A DNA stretch of 64,000 nucleotides from Calliopum simillimum (GCA_951812925.1 OX638372.1:1674001-1738000); one strand, 5' to 3'. Counted from the stretch's first letter, positions 23,191-34,700 are shown. Notes: generated by a model from the letters alone, not told the origin. Translations and numbers: made by a program.

Positions 23191-23525
23191 GTTGTGGCTG
23201 GAAGAATAGTTTTTCATCTGAAATGTGTATCACATATCCACCGTGCCAGCCAAGTAACAATTTACGTTTTGTAACACAGAATTGCATTGTGTACAATTAA
23301 AAGTTAAAGAGCACATGGCGCTGTTCTGAGAATTTAAATAACGATAACAACACTCCTCTGAGATTGTTTAATATGATAAAAGCCTATCAAATTTCGCATA
23401 TTTTGGGGAATTTTTAAAAATATGAAGATATGAAAAAATTCCAAAAAACCATTAAATTTGGAAAGTTGACACACAAAATAAAATTTTTATCATTATTTTA
23501 ACAAATAATGATTATAATGTGTACA
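23191..23525. other. Non-coding stretch
   Basis: No gene or repeat boundary recognised. Confidence 0.4.
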
Positions 23526-23872
23526 TATCTGTGGACTTTTGACTAAACAACCTAACTCGAAATTGGCAACTTTTCAGGAGAGCCTAAAAACTGATTAACT
23601 ACTTTTCTAAAATGTGGCTCATTGATGCAGCGTTGAATCTCGTCTTTCCATACATTTTTACTAACCATTTTTTCTTTTGGTTCATAACACTTCACCGCAC
23701 GAATGGCGCTATGTCCAAATCTTGCGTGAACTATGGGACACCCTTATATCTCTGGAACAGGAAATCATAGACATGGCGATTATATCAATAGAAGCGTGAT
23801 TAAATTTTATATATAAATCCTGGAGAATTGTCTTATCTCGACTTAGGTTGCTTTGTCAAAAGTCCACAGATA
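23526..23872. mobile_element. About 350-bp MITE, TIR TCTGTGGACTTTTGAC
   Basis: The left end reads ATCTGTGGACTTTTGAC and the right end GTCAAAAGTCCACAGAT. The inner arms share CAACCTAA and a TCG-containing block. The interior has a 40-codon open stretch on the minus strand with no recognised motif. A lone end of the same family is at about 18540-18558. Confidence 0.65.
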
Positions 23873-26180
23873 TTATAAAAGTATATTAAATTCTAAAGAA
23901 TATAAGGACTAAGTAGAAAAAAATCGATAGACCGGTTTTCGAAAAAATGGCAAAAAACCGTTAAAATTTGAACGAAAAACAAATATTTAAAAAAAAAAAC
24001 TTAAAGCATACAATTCCCTATAACCTTTGTTTTTTTCGTGGGACTCATCGTTCAGGAGTTATGGCTATTTAAAAGTCAACATATGGCTATGCACACTTAT
24101 TTACCGCATGTATGCATTACCACTTTTTTAATTAGAATATCTCCTAAACTATAACTCGTACGAAAACAGGAAATTTCCAGGGCTACAAAATTGCCTACAA
24201 CTATGTACTACATGTAGAATTGTGACGTTTCATTTTGGAGTTCTAGCAAAAATTAGCAAGTTCTTAATAATTCAATAATGTACTACAGTAAAAAATTAAA
24301 AGCACAATTGAATCTGCCATTTTTAAAAGAGATATGTGAAAAAATTTAAACTTGTGCGAATTTTAAGAAAAACCCTCAGTGTGATAAATCTTATTTTAAT
24401 GCGATTTTAATGAGGGGGTTTAACTAACATTGATATTAAGTAAGTGGTAATGGTCCTACTTGGAAAAAAAGATAAACCATCCAGAGCCATCGCAACAACA
24501 GCAAAAAAAAAAAAAAAAACAATTTTCGGCCGAGCGAAACATATCCTTTTTTAAAAATGGCAGATTCAATTAAAAAATGTTTTTTACTTCATTGCATATT
24601 ACTGATGTACAATATGTAAGTACACTTTGTTTCGGTTTAAAACGTGTTGTTTTTTTTTCTCATAACCAAGGCAAGTACACGCAATTTTTGAATTATTCAA
24701 TCATAAAAATAATCGAATTTACACAATAGGTGCAATATATGGACAACTGGAAATTTATTTAATCATTTGATTAAGCACCTCAATGGGTTTTAAGGAAAGC
24801 AATGGGAAATCAATGCAATGCGAACTGTCCTGACCTTGACAACTACCCCCTTTTATGTATAAACAAATTTATGCTCATTCAATGCTGTTTCTTTATTTGA
24901 ATACCCTACTCCTCTAGGGTTAACATTTTCATGACATGAAAAGTTTATTGAAAAAATGTTGGTTATATTTAAATTATTTCTACCTATCGTAGTATCTAAA
25001 ACCTTCAAAATTTTCGTTATATTGTGGTTTTAAATTTTCAAATATTTTCTTTAACATTTTTCTTATAATCGAATGCACGAGTATGTATCCATAAAATGTA
25101 TGTTAATGATATTTATAGATTCATGTTCTACAGATACTTTTAATTTTTTGTGCATTGAAGAATGGATGTTTTGTTATTTTATTTTGTTTGCCCAAAGCTT
25201 TTTGCTTATTATAAAAAATAAAAAAAAAAATGTCCCTTAATACTAACAAATTTATGAAAAATAATTTGGAAATGGTTTTTCGCTGTTTTTCGGATAAACA
25301 TAGGTATATGCTTTTTCATCACGAGGATTGCAATCACATCTCTTTATATTTCTATCATTATGAATTTTTTCACAAGAGATTTTTGCACTTCGTTCATTAT
25401 TTAGGTCAAAATAATGAGGTTTTTGCTTTTTTATTTTCACAAAAAAAATTAAAACTTTATACTTTTTTGACATTGAAATGATTAAAATGTCACTAAAATT
25501 GCATTTTGCTTTTATTTAGTTTTATTTTTCAACGCGATATTTTTTTCTGTAGGTATATTTTTATAGATTTTCTATAACTTGAACTTTATTAAACTGGCAA
25601 GACCGAACACCGCGTACACTAGAACGTGACAACGACACCAACGAACATCTCGATATTTACTCGTTGATTTCTGCTCTACACCTTCGCATCAAGGGTAGAA
25701 ATTCAGATTTTTAGAACTCCAAATCTGCTTGGCTCATCAAAAATAGAAACGAAACTGAATTCTCATTTCGCTCTACACTCGCAATTAATTGTACTCAAAT
25801 TTTACTGCACTCAATAGAAATTGCTCATATAATTCATACACTTTTAAGTTTAAAGTGAGAATTATTTGTCGAATTGGTTTCTTAACACAGGGGGTTTTCG
25901 CTCTATTTTTGTTTTGGACACTGGAGTTTGTTGTGAACCCGACCGATTGTCTCTAAATAAATATATAAAAAAAGTATGCAGGATATTCGACAATCTGTAC
26001 TACTTTCTAAGCTAATGTTCAGGTCGAGTCGGATAAAATTTTGAGAATGGGGAAGTATGGTGGTGGGGCGTTTATCGTTCAAGCTATCACAAAGTCATGG
26101 ATTTCAGGTTACGAAAAAATTTATGAACACAACCTTGGTTTTCATTCGATTCAAAAGTTTTTAATATGTTAAAAGTATAA
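23873..26180. other. Long non-coding stretch with one inverted repeat
   Basis: No gene supported. An inverted repeat (GAATCTGCCATTTTTAAAA at about 24311 and its complement at about 24552) marks a ~300-bp foldback between about 24285 and 24610. The open frames at 25230-25481 are A/T-rich without domains. From about 25590 to 25960 the base composition rises in GC and codons look mixed, resembling part of an LTR or other repeat, but no boundaries are visible. Confidence 0.45.
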
Positions 26181-26400
26181 AAAATGCTGTCGGACAAAAA
26201 TTTTGGGGCGTTTGACGAGTCGCACACGCCGAATATGCCAAAATTACGAAATAAAAAAACTTATTACCACAGGCTAATTTTTTCAGAATTGATCAATAAA
26301 AATATTCAAAATCAAGTGGTAACTTTCTCGGACAAAAATTTTGGAGCGTTTGACGAATCGTACACGCCGAATATGCCAAAGATGAAATAAAAAAAAAAAA
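26030..26400. repeat. Diverged tandem repeat, period about 143 bp
   Basis: Two good copies of a block reading TCGGACAAAAATTTTGG then GCGTTTGACGA and ACACGCCGAATATGCC start at about 26189 and 26330. A weaker third copy is at about 26027. The repeated CG-rich words contrast with the A/T-rich neighbourhood. Confidence 0.65.
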
Positions 26401-26472
26401 TAAATTCGTACTCTTTGATGTTTTGCAAGTAATTGGAGATAAAAATTGCATATGATCAGAGGGCATTTCCAT

Positions 26473-26488
26473 AGTAACGGGTGCGACA
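26473..26488. repeat. AGTAACGGGTGCGACA direct repeat, copy 1
   Basis: A 16-base exact match to 27194-27209, in the same orientation and 721 bp apart. The two copies bracket the Harbinger-like MITE and lie downstream of the Fanzor gene. Confidence 0.8.
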
Positions 26489-26701
26489 GGTTCAGGCCAA
26501 CATTTCAAATTAAAAGTAAAATGTGTGTAAATACGCCAGAAAGGTTTCTTAATTAAAGAAGTGTCAATTATCTTGATCTTGACAACAAATAGAAGTATTC
26601 ATAAAAAATTCAATTTCAATGCTTTAACATACTTAATTGATGTAACAACAAATGTGCTATTTTTGAACCCTCATATCTGTGAAATTTTGCAAGAAACGTT
26701 A

Positions 26702-27145
26702 GGCCTAGTTTACATAGATATTCATAATCAAAAAAATCATATATTTGGTGATTTTTTAATCATGAAATGAATGAGGAAACGATGCCACTTCACGCAATCA
26801 AACAGAGTTGTGTTGTAAAATGTTTCACAATTTGTTCCTTTTGGGAGTAAAATAATACAGTTTTCGTGAAGAAATCTACGAGATGGATGAAATAAGTGAT
26901 TAATAGCAACCTTTGAATCAGTGCCAACAACATTTGAGAAACCAAACAAAATTATCTCACAGTTTGACACAAATTTGTCGCATGAAAAAATAATACAAAA
27001 AAATATTAAAATAAATAGCATTAAAAAAGTAGTAAAATATTACTAGTAATCTAAAATCACTTGAATGTGAACAAAATATAGTTTTAATCATGAAGCAAAA
27101 AAATTCATGATTATTTTGATTATGAATGTCTATGTAAACTAGCCC
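26702..27145. mobile_element. 444-bp PIF/Harbinger-like MITE
   Basis: Terminal inverted repeats of about 38 bp: the left starts GGCCTAGTTTACATAGATAT and the right ends ATGTCTATGTAAACTAGCCC. TTA lies on both flanks (26699-26701 and 27146-27148), the 3-bp duplication typical of PIF/Harbinger. No transposase; the minus-strand 94-aa frame inside has no recognised domain. It is inserted about 230 bp beyond the Fanzor stop codon. Confidence 0.85.
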
Positions 27146-27193
27146 TTAGCATTAAAACTTTAAATTTTCTAATAATTAAATGAACCTAAGGAA

Positions 27194-27378
27194 AGTAACG
27201 GGTGCGACAAAAAGGGTATGTTTCGGTTGAAACACCCTGTTGGAACGCGCATTCTATAGAGAATCGATTGTTTTAATTCTTATTTAATTCGCTGTAACCC
27301 TTTCAGACCCAGACTACACGATTGTGTTATCTGAATTTTCCAGAGTTAAACCATTTTTATTTATTACAATAAAATCGG
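27194..27378 (-). ncRNA. Candidate Fanzor guide-RNA (omega-RNA-like) region
   Basis: Placement is inference: in TnpB and Fanzor systems the guide RNA is made from the region at or just beyond the 3' end of the nuclease gene. Here the 3' flank (minus sense) holds a poly(A) signal, then a near-palindromic ATTCTCTATAGAAT. At 27214-27236 there is a hairpin whose 9-bp stem has a two-base bulge and a four-base loop (TGTTTC, AACC, GAAACA at its heart). The region ends in the AGTAACGGGTGCGACA repeat, copy 2 (27194-27209). Nothing in the sequence alone proves transcription or guide function. Confidence 0.3.
27356..27361 (-). promoter_or_regulatory. AATAAA polyadenylation signal of the Fanzor gene
   Basis: AATAAA on the minus strand, about 18 bases beyond the TGA stop at 27379-27381. 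Confidence 0.55.
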
Positions 27379-29235
27379 TCAAGTACATACATTTTTCGCT
27401 ATACCAGAAATAGTAGTACTTTTACAAAAATTTTCATTTTTTTTGATACCGGCAATAATACATTGGCCCAAGTACAATATATTAGCACCAGCATTAACAT
27501 CACGATTCCAACAAGTATTGCAATTTGGACAAAATTGATACCTGTGTGGTGATCGTGATGTTTTATTTTCAAAATAACAATTTGCACATAGCTTAGTGGT
27601 TCTATATTCATTAACTAACATAACGTCAACATTTTTATGTTCTCGCAATGCCCGTACAAATTTCCGATGTGGTGTCCGTATATAGCCGCGCACTGGTGAC
27701 CCTGATGAGATTTCACTTGAACCGATACAAATTAGAGTCGATCCATTATTACCAGGTCCAACAAGTTCTTTAGCCAGCTTATGACAAGTCTTCTCTACAC
27801 AAATGTATTTTTGTAATTTTAATCTGGTTACTTTACGTTGACTGAAAATCATTTGTTTTTCAAGAAATATCTCCAATTCGTATTGCGTATAGTTCTCCAG
27901 ATCCTCAATTGAATTGGCCGAATATTTTGTATTTTCTGGGCACATTGAAGTGAATCTTTTTAATTTACATTTGCGCGAATAGAATCCGCTCATATGTTGA
28001 TATGTAGAATTTTTCAATTTAATTGGCTTTCCATTACGAACTCCACCATATATCAAACGTAATCCCGGATCAAGACCAATTTTGTTGGCATATTCTGTTG
28101 AGCGTATTTTCTCCAAATTGACATTTGTATAGTATTCAATTTCTTTGTTTTCGCCTCGAATTGCTGAAGTTCTTTTTCGTTTTACAGAATTCTTTGCAGT
28201 ATTTAACTTTACTATTGGTTTTCGCATTAGAAACGATACAGCTACACCGTCGGTCTGTAAAGAATAATCAAATTTTTTCTCTGACAAGGATTGAGCATAC
28301 GGAATTTTGAAATATTTTTGCCAATGTTCTGCACGATCGAAAGTTTTCCATGGACCCTTGTACAACTTTAACGAACACAACAGCGAATGGAAGGCATACG
28401 AATCATAGCGAATATGATGTGCTCCGTGTTTGAATACGGGAATCATTGAGAAATTTCGATAATTGTTTCTTTCGTTGAATCTTTGTAGATTGAAAAATAG
28501 TTTAATGCCTGTTGACCAATATAGTTTTTTATTTTTCAAGTTGGATAATTTTTCACCATTCCATTGTAATTCGTCGATCAAATGAATCAATAGATCAAAA
28601 TCTGGCTCTTTGTTTTTATTGTCATCTTGATCGCAGAATAAATAGTTTAATGTATTGTAGATTTTTGTATTATCTTCAGTGAATTTCTTGAAAAACCTTC
28701 GTAGTCTACTATACGCATGCATCCATATGTTGTTGTGAAATATGACGCTATACTGATTGGCGGAATCGATGAATAAATTTGATCGGTATGCACTGTTGTA
28801 AAACGGCAAATCCTTACGAAATTTAGCATAGTCCTCGTCGATAATGTACTTTGATTTTTTCTTTACCATTAAATGATAATAATAATCGGCAAATTTTATT
28901 TCGTCAAAATCTCCAGCTTTCCATTTTCTCATTAGAACAAAATGTATATATCTGTGTGTTTGTGTAGAAAAATAATGACATTGTAACTCTTGAATTGTAT
29001 ATTAAAAGAAATATTATAATTACCTAGAAACTTCTACAAAGAGTGCCGACATTTCGTCAACGTCTTGTTGAATTTTATGGTAAATTTCTTCATTCTTGCA
29101 TGTTGAAAATAGAGCTTTTTTTATTACAAATGATGTATATTGTTTACTACTATTGTTAAAATCACTTAGTCTTTTCGCCATTGAAATTTCAATTCTTACG
29201 AAATTTCCTGTCTCTATGACGATAATTTCAATCAC
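27379..29235 (-). CDS. Fanzor: eukaryotic TnpB-like, predicted RNA-guided nuclease
   Basis: Exon 2 (28951-27379) contains a 517-codon frame from its internal Met. Numbered from that Met: RuvC-I KIGLDPGLR (Asp288); the RuvC-II region ICIGSSEISSG (Glu407), followed by NEYRTTKLCANC (Glu442); a Cys4 zinc finger (Cys449, 452, 468, 471); and RuvC-III NRDVNAGANI (Asp478). This order is diagnostic of TnpB/Fanzor. Exon 1 (29235-29024) ends AG before GTAATT; after a 72-bp intron ending ACACACAG the frame continues without a stop, giving 594 residues. An alternative start within exon 1 is the MAKRLSDF methionine, which has a better CAATGGC context. A basic patch, VKRKRTS, at 250-256 could be a nuclear signal. 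All metal-binding residues are present and no lesion is seen. Known: Fanzors are DNA nucleases guided by an element-encoded RNA. Activity here is inference. Confidence 0.92.
28952..29023 (-). other. 72-bp intron of the Fanzor gene
   Basis: Begins GTAATT after CTAG and ends with a pyrimidine-rich TTATTTTTCT then ACACACAG. The splice restores a continuous frame (phase 2 to phase 2) between exon 1 and the main frame. The size is typical of fly introns. Confidence 0.75.
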
Positions 29236-29492
29236 TTATAGTTTTCTGAGTTCGATCACTGGATTGTGTAGCAATCAAAAACACACACTTTATTTAATTA
29301 TAAAATGGTTTATTTAAATCACAAACGTTTATTTTAACACGGTACAATTGTTTGTTTTACTGTTTATTTACATTCAAAATCTTATATTTTAATTAACACT
29401 TTATTTACTTTCACTGGCACTGTGTGTACAACCTTTTAGCTTTGTTGCTTAAAATCAACTGTGTTCAGCTGTCATGAACAGCTCCTTTTAAA
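29236..29492. other. 5' flank of Fanzor
   Basis: No gene. Contains a CAGCTGTCATGAACAGCT near-palindrome at about 29467-29484, just outside the GATATC-rich element. A transposon end for the Fanzor-bearing element was sought here and not found. Confidence 0.4.
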
Positions 29493-30557
29493 CCCGATCA
29501 AAAAAAGTATATCAAAAATATATCAAAATGATATCCAAAATTTGTCAGTGACATACAAGATTTTGATAAAAAAAGGATATCACAGTGATATACGGAATGT
29601 AACGCTTTTTGTATATCACCATGATATCAAAAAAAGATATCAAAATGATATCAAAAAAAGATATCAAAATGATATCAAAAAATGATATCAAAATGATATA
29701 CAAAAATTGTATATCAATGATATACAAAATTGGTATATCATTTTGATATCCATTTCTGATACAAAATTGACATAACCAAATTTTGCAATATCGTATATGA
29801 TCGTCGGCAACAAGTTTTTAGAAATTGCCCGCATGCAGCAAATGAATGTAATGCCGGTTTTTTTAACTCAATTATATGTTTGTGCTTTTTCACTAATTTC
29901 ATGAGAAAATTCACTTACTAAAATTAACTGTGCGTCCGCTTTCCATAGCTTTTGTTTTCCCAACCACAGGCTTACAACAACTGAAGGGAGTGTCGGTTTT
30001 TTTGCACTCAATTATATTTGTGTGCTTTTCACTAGTTTTAGTAGAAAATTCACTTCTTTTACACTAAAATTGACTGCGCGTTTGTCTTCTAAAGTTATCT
30101 TTCCATAAAATCCTCAAACGAAAACGTCAATTTTGACATATCAGCAGCTGATAAATTTTTGATATCATTTTGATATACATTTCTGATACAAAATTGACAT
30201 GTCATTCAATGATATCAAAAATATATCAAAATGATATACAAAAAAAGGATATCAGCCGCTGACAAATTTTTGATATCATTTTGATATACATTTCTGACAC
30301 AAAATTGACATGTCATTCAATGATATCAAAAATATATCAAAATGATATACAAAAAAAAGGATATCAGCCGCTGACAAATTTTTGATATCATTTTGATATA
30401 CATTTCTGATACAAAATTGACATGTCATTCAATGATATCAAAAATATATCAAAATGATATACAAAAAATGGATATCAGCGGCTGATACATTTTTGATATC
30501 ATTTTGATATACATTTCTGATACAATGACAAGAACTTGACAAGTTTTTTTGATCGGG
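29493..30557. mobile_element. GATATC-rich terminal-inverted-repeat element, copy B
   Basis: Same ends (CCCGATCAAAAAAA and inverse) and same order of blocks as copy A at 901-1961. It has only three of the ~22-bp GATATC units at the left but four of the larger units at the right (about 30150-30500), so the two copies differ by tandem-array length. It lies between the Fanzor gene and the first recognisable exon of the esterase pseudogene. The flanking dinucleotides are AA and TA, so a target duplication is not obvious here. Confidence 0.8.
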
Positions 30558-30756
30558 TACCCATATGAATATTCTAGAATTGCATTAGCGAAACATCTGG
30601 CAACATCTCGTTGATTCCTTCGGCTAATAGTTTCTTGACAAAACTTGGCATCACTGTCAAGTTCTTTCGTGACGTCACTGTTTTTATTGACATCGAACTG
30701 TCTTTGGTGCCGAGCCACCAGTTGGACATTTGCGCTTCAAGGTAAATCCCATAAAA

Positions 30757-30880
30757 TAGGGTGACCAACCGTCCCGCATTTTGCGGGACAGTCCCGCATT
30801 TTTCCCTCTCGTCCCGCATTCAAAAATGTCCCGGAAATGTCCCGCATTTTCATGTATGTCCCGGAAATGTCCCGCATTTA
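30757..30880. repeat. GTCCCGCATT subterminal repeats of the hAT element
   Basis: Five or six GTCCCGCATT or GTCCCGGAAAT words occur within 120 bases of the left end; one copy with the same spacing is near the right end. Such subterminal words are often transposase-binding sites in hAT elements (known for the family, inferred here). Confidence 0.6.
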
Positions 30881-31401
30881 AGATGGACGTTCATTGTGTA
30901 GATTTTTTCTATGATATGAATCTTTTATTAGCAATATTGCAAACCAAATTTCAATTTCAATAAAATCGTGCAAAATCAAATGAAATTGTTGTTAATGGTA
31001 GTTCGTGTTATCCATTGAAAACTTTTCGCAATAAAAAATAAATGGCAACACCTGCATCATTGTTCTCCTTTTCACTTTAATTTTCATAATAAACTTAGCA
31101 TTTATCCCTCTCTGTCCGCAGTTCATGCATACATACCAGAGATGCGCATGATGTCCATTCAAACGCTTTTATGAGACATTCGCAAAAAAACGAGCCGAGA
31201 ATCATCACTAGACAACAAACGCACGAAACGAATGCAAGCACGAAAGTAGCCAAAAAAATGCAACGAGCATCGCCGACACGAAGTCGAAAAGCAATGAAGG
31301 CAGTGAAAAAGGTAACGAGTATTGTAAAAAGCAACAAATAGTTCACTCATGCACTCGGCGTGAAGTCTTTTCAAATTTCGGTGCAATTTCGGTAAAATAA
31401 A

Positions 31402-31561
31402 TATTGAAACTCACGGTTTGAATTGTAGAATGAATAAAAGATTTTTATTTAGGAAGAAAAAAGTTCTGTATCACAAGAAAAATTGTTTTAGGATGAATGA
31501 AAAAAATCTGACAATAATTTTTTCATTGAATTTGAAATACTAAGATTGCTTAAATTCAACA
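31402..31561 (-). repeat. 3' LTR of the copia element
   Basis: 160 bp. On the plus strand it reads TATTGAAACTCACGG to AAATTCAACA. Identical by eye to the 5' LTR. Confidence 0.93.
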
Positions 31562-31570
31562 CCCCTTCTC
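31562..31570 (-). promoter_or_regulatory. Polypurine tract of the copia element
   Basis: In element sense GAGAAGGGG directly abuts the TG of the 3' LTR. It is the plus-strand primer site for reverse transcription and overlaps the end of the coding region. Confidence 0.8.
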
Positions 31571-31781
31571 AATCTTGCAATCCTAATTTCAAAGATAATA
31601 TATTGAATCTAGTTATATCCAAAGATTTGGTAAATATATCTGCAAGCTGATTTTCAGAACTGATTGGTGTTAACTTGATGAGTTCCTTTTCAATGCAGTC
31701 CCTGATGAAATGGTGTTTTATATCAATGTGTTTTGCTCTCTTTGATTCCGATGCAGCCTCTATTGTCCTCAAATATTTCAA
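31569..31781 (-). pseudogene. Frameshifted C-terminal end of copia RNase H
   Basis: A separate frame continues the RNase H domain: SESKRAKHIDIKHHFIRDCI, then SENQLADIFTKSLD, the usual C-terminal blocks of copia polyproteins. The main frame runs past them in the wrong frame and stops at 31723, so a single-base indel lies in the overlap, 31723-31781. Without this segment the RNase H lacks its conserved final part. Confidence 0.85.
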
Positions 31782-34700
31782 CAGATTGATTATTTATTTG
31801 CTTAAGCTCTTTTAGTATTCCATGAAGCCAAACTGCTTCCGCTGTTGCTGCACTTAAGGCAATGTATTCTGATTCGCTTGATGATAGTGCAACAGTCACT
31901 TGTTTCTTGCTGGACCATGACACTGTACATCCATAAACTTGAAACACAAAACCACTAACAGATTTCCGGTCCGTTATGTCACTTGCCCAATCTGCGTCCA
32001 CGAATCCAATAATTGGTACTTTTGAAGTTTCTTTAAAAAACAGCTTCTTTTCTTTAGTTCCCTTTAAGTATCTTACTATTCTTTTAAGACACTGCCAATG
32101 TTCTTCTGACGGGTTTTGCTGATATCGACCCATATACGACATTGGATAGCATATATCTGGTCTAGCACAGAGCATAATATACATTAAACTTCCCAACATT
32201 TCTCGGTAAGGCTTATCAAGATTACTTTTGTCCTCCTTTTGTAAGAGCTGCAGGCCTTTTTCCATTGGACTTTTAACCGGATTGCAATCCATCATTCCAA
32301 ATTTTGTTAGAAGCTTATCAATGCTAGCTGTTTGCGATAGTTTAATACACCCATCTTGGTTTTCAATTTTGATGCCAAGAAAATGCTTGAGCTCACCACA
32401 ATCGGACATTTCAAAGTTCTTACTTAAGGTGTTTTTTAACCAGTTGATGGAAGCAATCGTCTTACCAGCAATGAGTAAATCATCCACGTACATTATCACA
32501 AACAAAATATCATCATCAGAAAACTTTGTATACAAACAGTAATCATGATTTGATCTAGTAAAGCCAAGATTCAATAGATGCTCATTAAATTTCCGATTCC
32601 AGCATCTAGGAGCCTGTTTCAAGCCATAAAGCGATTTCAGAAGCTTACATGCCTTACCTGGCTCCGACTCAACACCTTCTGGTATTTCCATGTACAATTC
32701 TTCGTTTAAGTCACCATGCAGAAATGCTGTTTTTACATCAAGTTGGTGGAACAATAAATGCTCATGCACACCAACTGCTAGTACAACTCTTATTGTTGTA
32801 AGTTTCGCTACTGGTGCATATGTTTCGTTATAGTCGATTCCTGCTTTCTGAAGAAAACCCTTTGCTACGAGACGTGCTTTGTACCGAGTTGGGACCCCAT
32901 TTTCATCTTCTTTCACGTTAAAAACCCATTTCGATTTCAGCAGTTTCGTATTCTTCGGAGGATGTACTATACTCCACACCTTGTTTTTCTCCATAGATTT
33001 CAGCTCTTCATTGACTGCTTTAATCCACTTGGCCGCATCACTTCTTTCAGCAATTTCTGAGTATACTTCAGGATGATCTGTAGGAACATAATCGGCAGAA
33101 GTTGCTCGATAACCAGAAAAGAAGTCTAACAACTTACGTGGAGGTCGACGCTCACGTTCGCTGCGCCTTAAATTAACCTCAGCTGAAGAATCATTGTTAG
33201 TTTGTGAAGTAACAATATTTTGATTATCAACTGCATCTTCATAGCTATCACCTGCTTCTTCTATTTCTGCATCGAATTCTTCTTGCTCTTCTACAGGCAT
33301 GGAAGACACTTCTTGAACATTGTTTCCTTCAACATTTTGAACATTGTTGCTTTCATAATTTGCCGCGAGAACTTCATTTTCATCATCCCCTTCTTGCTCG
33401 TGATTGCGAATTATTACAAGTTCTTTATTCTCCGCTTTGTTTAATAGCTCGTTTTTGAAAGGAAAGCAATCTTCATCAAATTTGACATCTCTTGCAATGA
33501 TAATCTTCTGCGTGTTCATATCCCAGAGTCGATAGCCATTTGGAGCATAACCAATCATTACCGACTTCCGACTTTTTGAATCCATTTTCTTTCTAAGTTG
33601 GCTGGGTATCCACGCATACGCCTTGCATCCAAATATGCGAAGTTTATCCACATCAGGCTTCACTCCATACCACATCTCAGCCGGCGTAACTGAACCTTCC
33701 AGAGATTTTGTCGGGCTTCGATTTATTAGGTAAACTGCAGTATAAATACCTTCACACCACAGACGCTTTGGAATGTTGGATTCAATTATCATGGATCTTA
33801 CTTTTTCCACCAAAGTTCTGTTAAATCGTTCCGCAACTCCATTTTGTTGTGGAGAGTAAGCTACAGTTGTTTCAAGCTGAATCCCCTTCTGCTTGTACCT
33901 TGCAAGTTGTTCTTTGGAGCTATATTCTCGTCCTTGGTCAACTGTTAACTTCGATATCAAACAACCAAATTTTGCAGTTACAAGTGCTTCGTATTCTTTC
34001 ATTGCTTCAAAAACTTCAGACTTCTTCTTAATGGCGAATACAAATGCAAAGTGAGTGTAGTCGTCAATAAAAGACACAAAATATCTTGATCCATTCCATG
34101 CAACAGGATCAATAGGCCCACAAACATCCGAGTGAATCCGTTCAAGTGGTCTTTCAGCACGATGACGACTTCCATTGAATGGATCACGACTATGTTTGGC
34201 TTCCACACACACGTCACAAAATCCTATTTCCTGAGTTTTCACATCCAAACCATTTGCAAGATTTTTATTGATTAACTCGTTGAATGCTTGCTGTCCAATA
34301 TGGCCGAAACGCTTGTGCCACAACTTCATTTTCTCTTTATTACACATATGTGCAGAAACGCATTTGATGTTTATTTCGATTTCATACAAGCTACCTCGTA
34401 AATATGCGGTAGCTAAAAGTTCTCCATTCTTTAGGATTCTCGCCTTACTTTTACAAAATACAACATCAATCCCAGCATTGGTAAGTTTACGAACCGACAG
34501 CAAATTATCTCGCAACTCCGGAACATATAAAACATCTTTCATTTGTAACTCCACATTTTCACTGCTGAATCCACTTATTTGTCCTGAGTAGTTCGCAATT
34601 AATGATTGATTGTCTTTAGCAACATTAATCAAAACAGCGTTTTGCAATTTTGAAAGTTCTTTGAAGTACCATTTCTCATTCACCAAATGGTCGCTTGCAC

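Noticed and set aside
23600..23760. 40-codon minus-strand open stretch with a charged composition
   Set aside because: Short, inside a MITE, no recognised motif.
26737..27021. 94-aa frame with hydrophobic start
   Set aside because: Lies wholly inside a non-autonomous Harbinger-like MITE; no domain.
26184..27209. Tandem repeats near Fanzor considered as a CRISPR-like array
   Set aside because: Only two to three diverged ~143-bp units, no short regular spacers, and a eukaryotic genome.
29493..30557. GATATC-rich element considered as the end of the Fanzor transposon
   Set aside because: It is a complete element with both ends on one side of Fanzor, and another copy exists without Fanzor.
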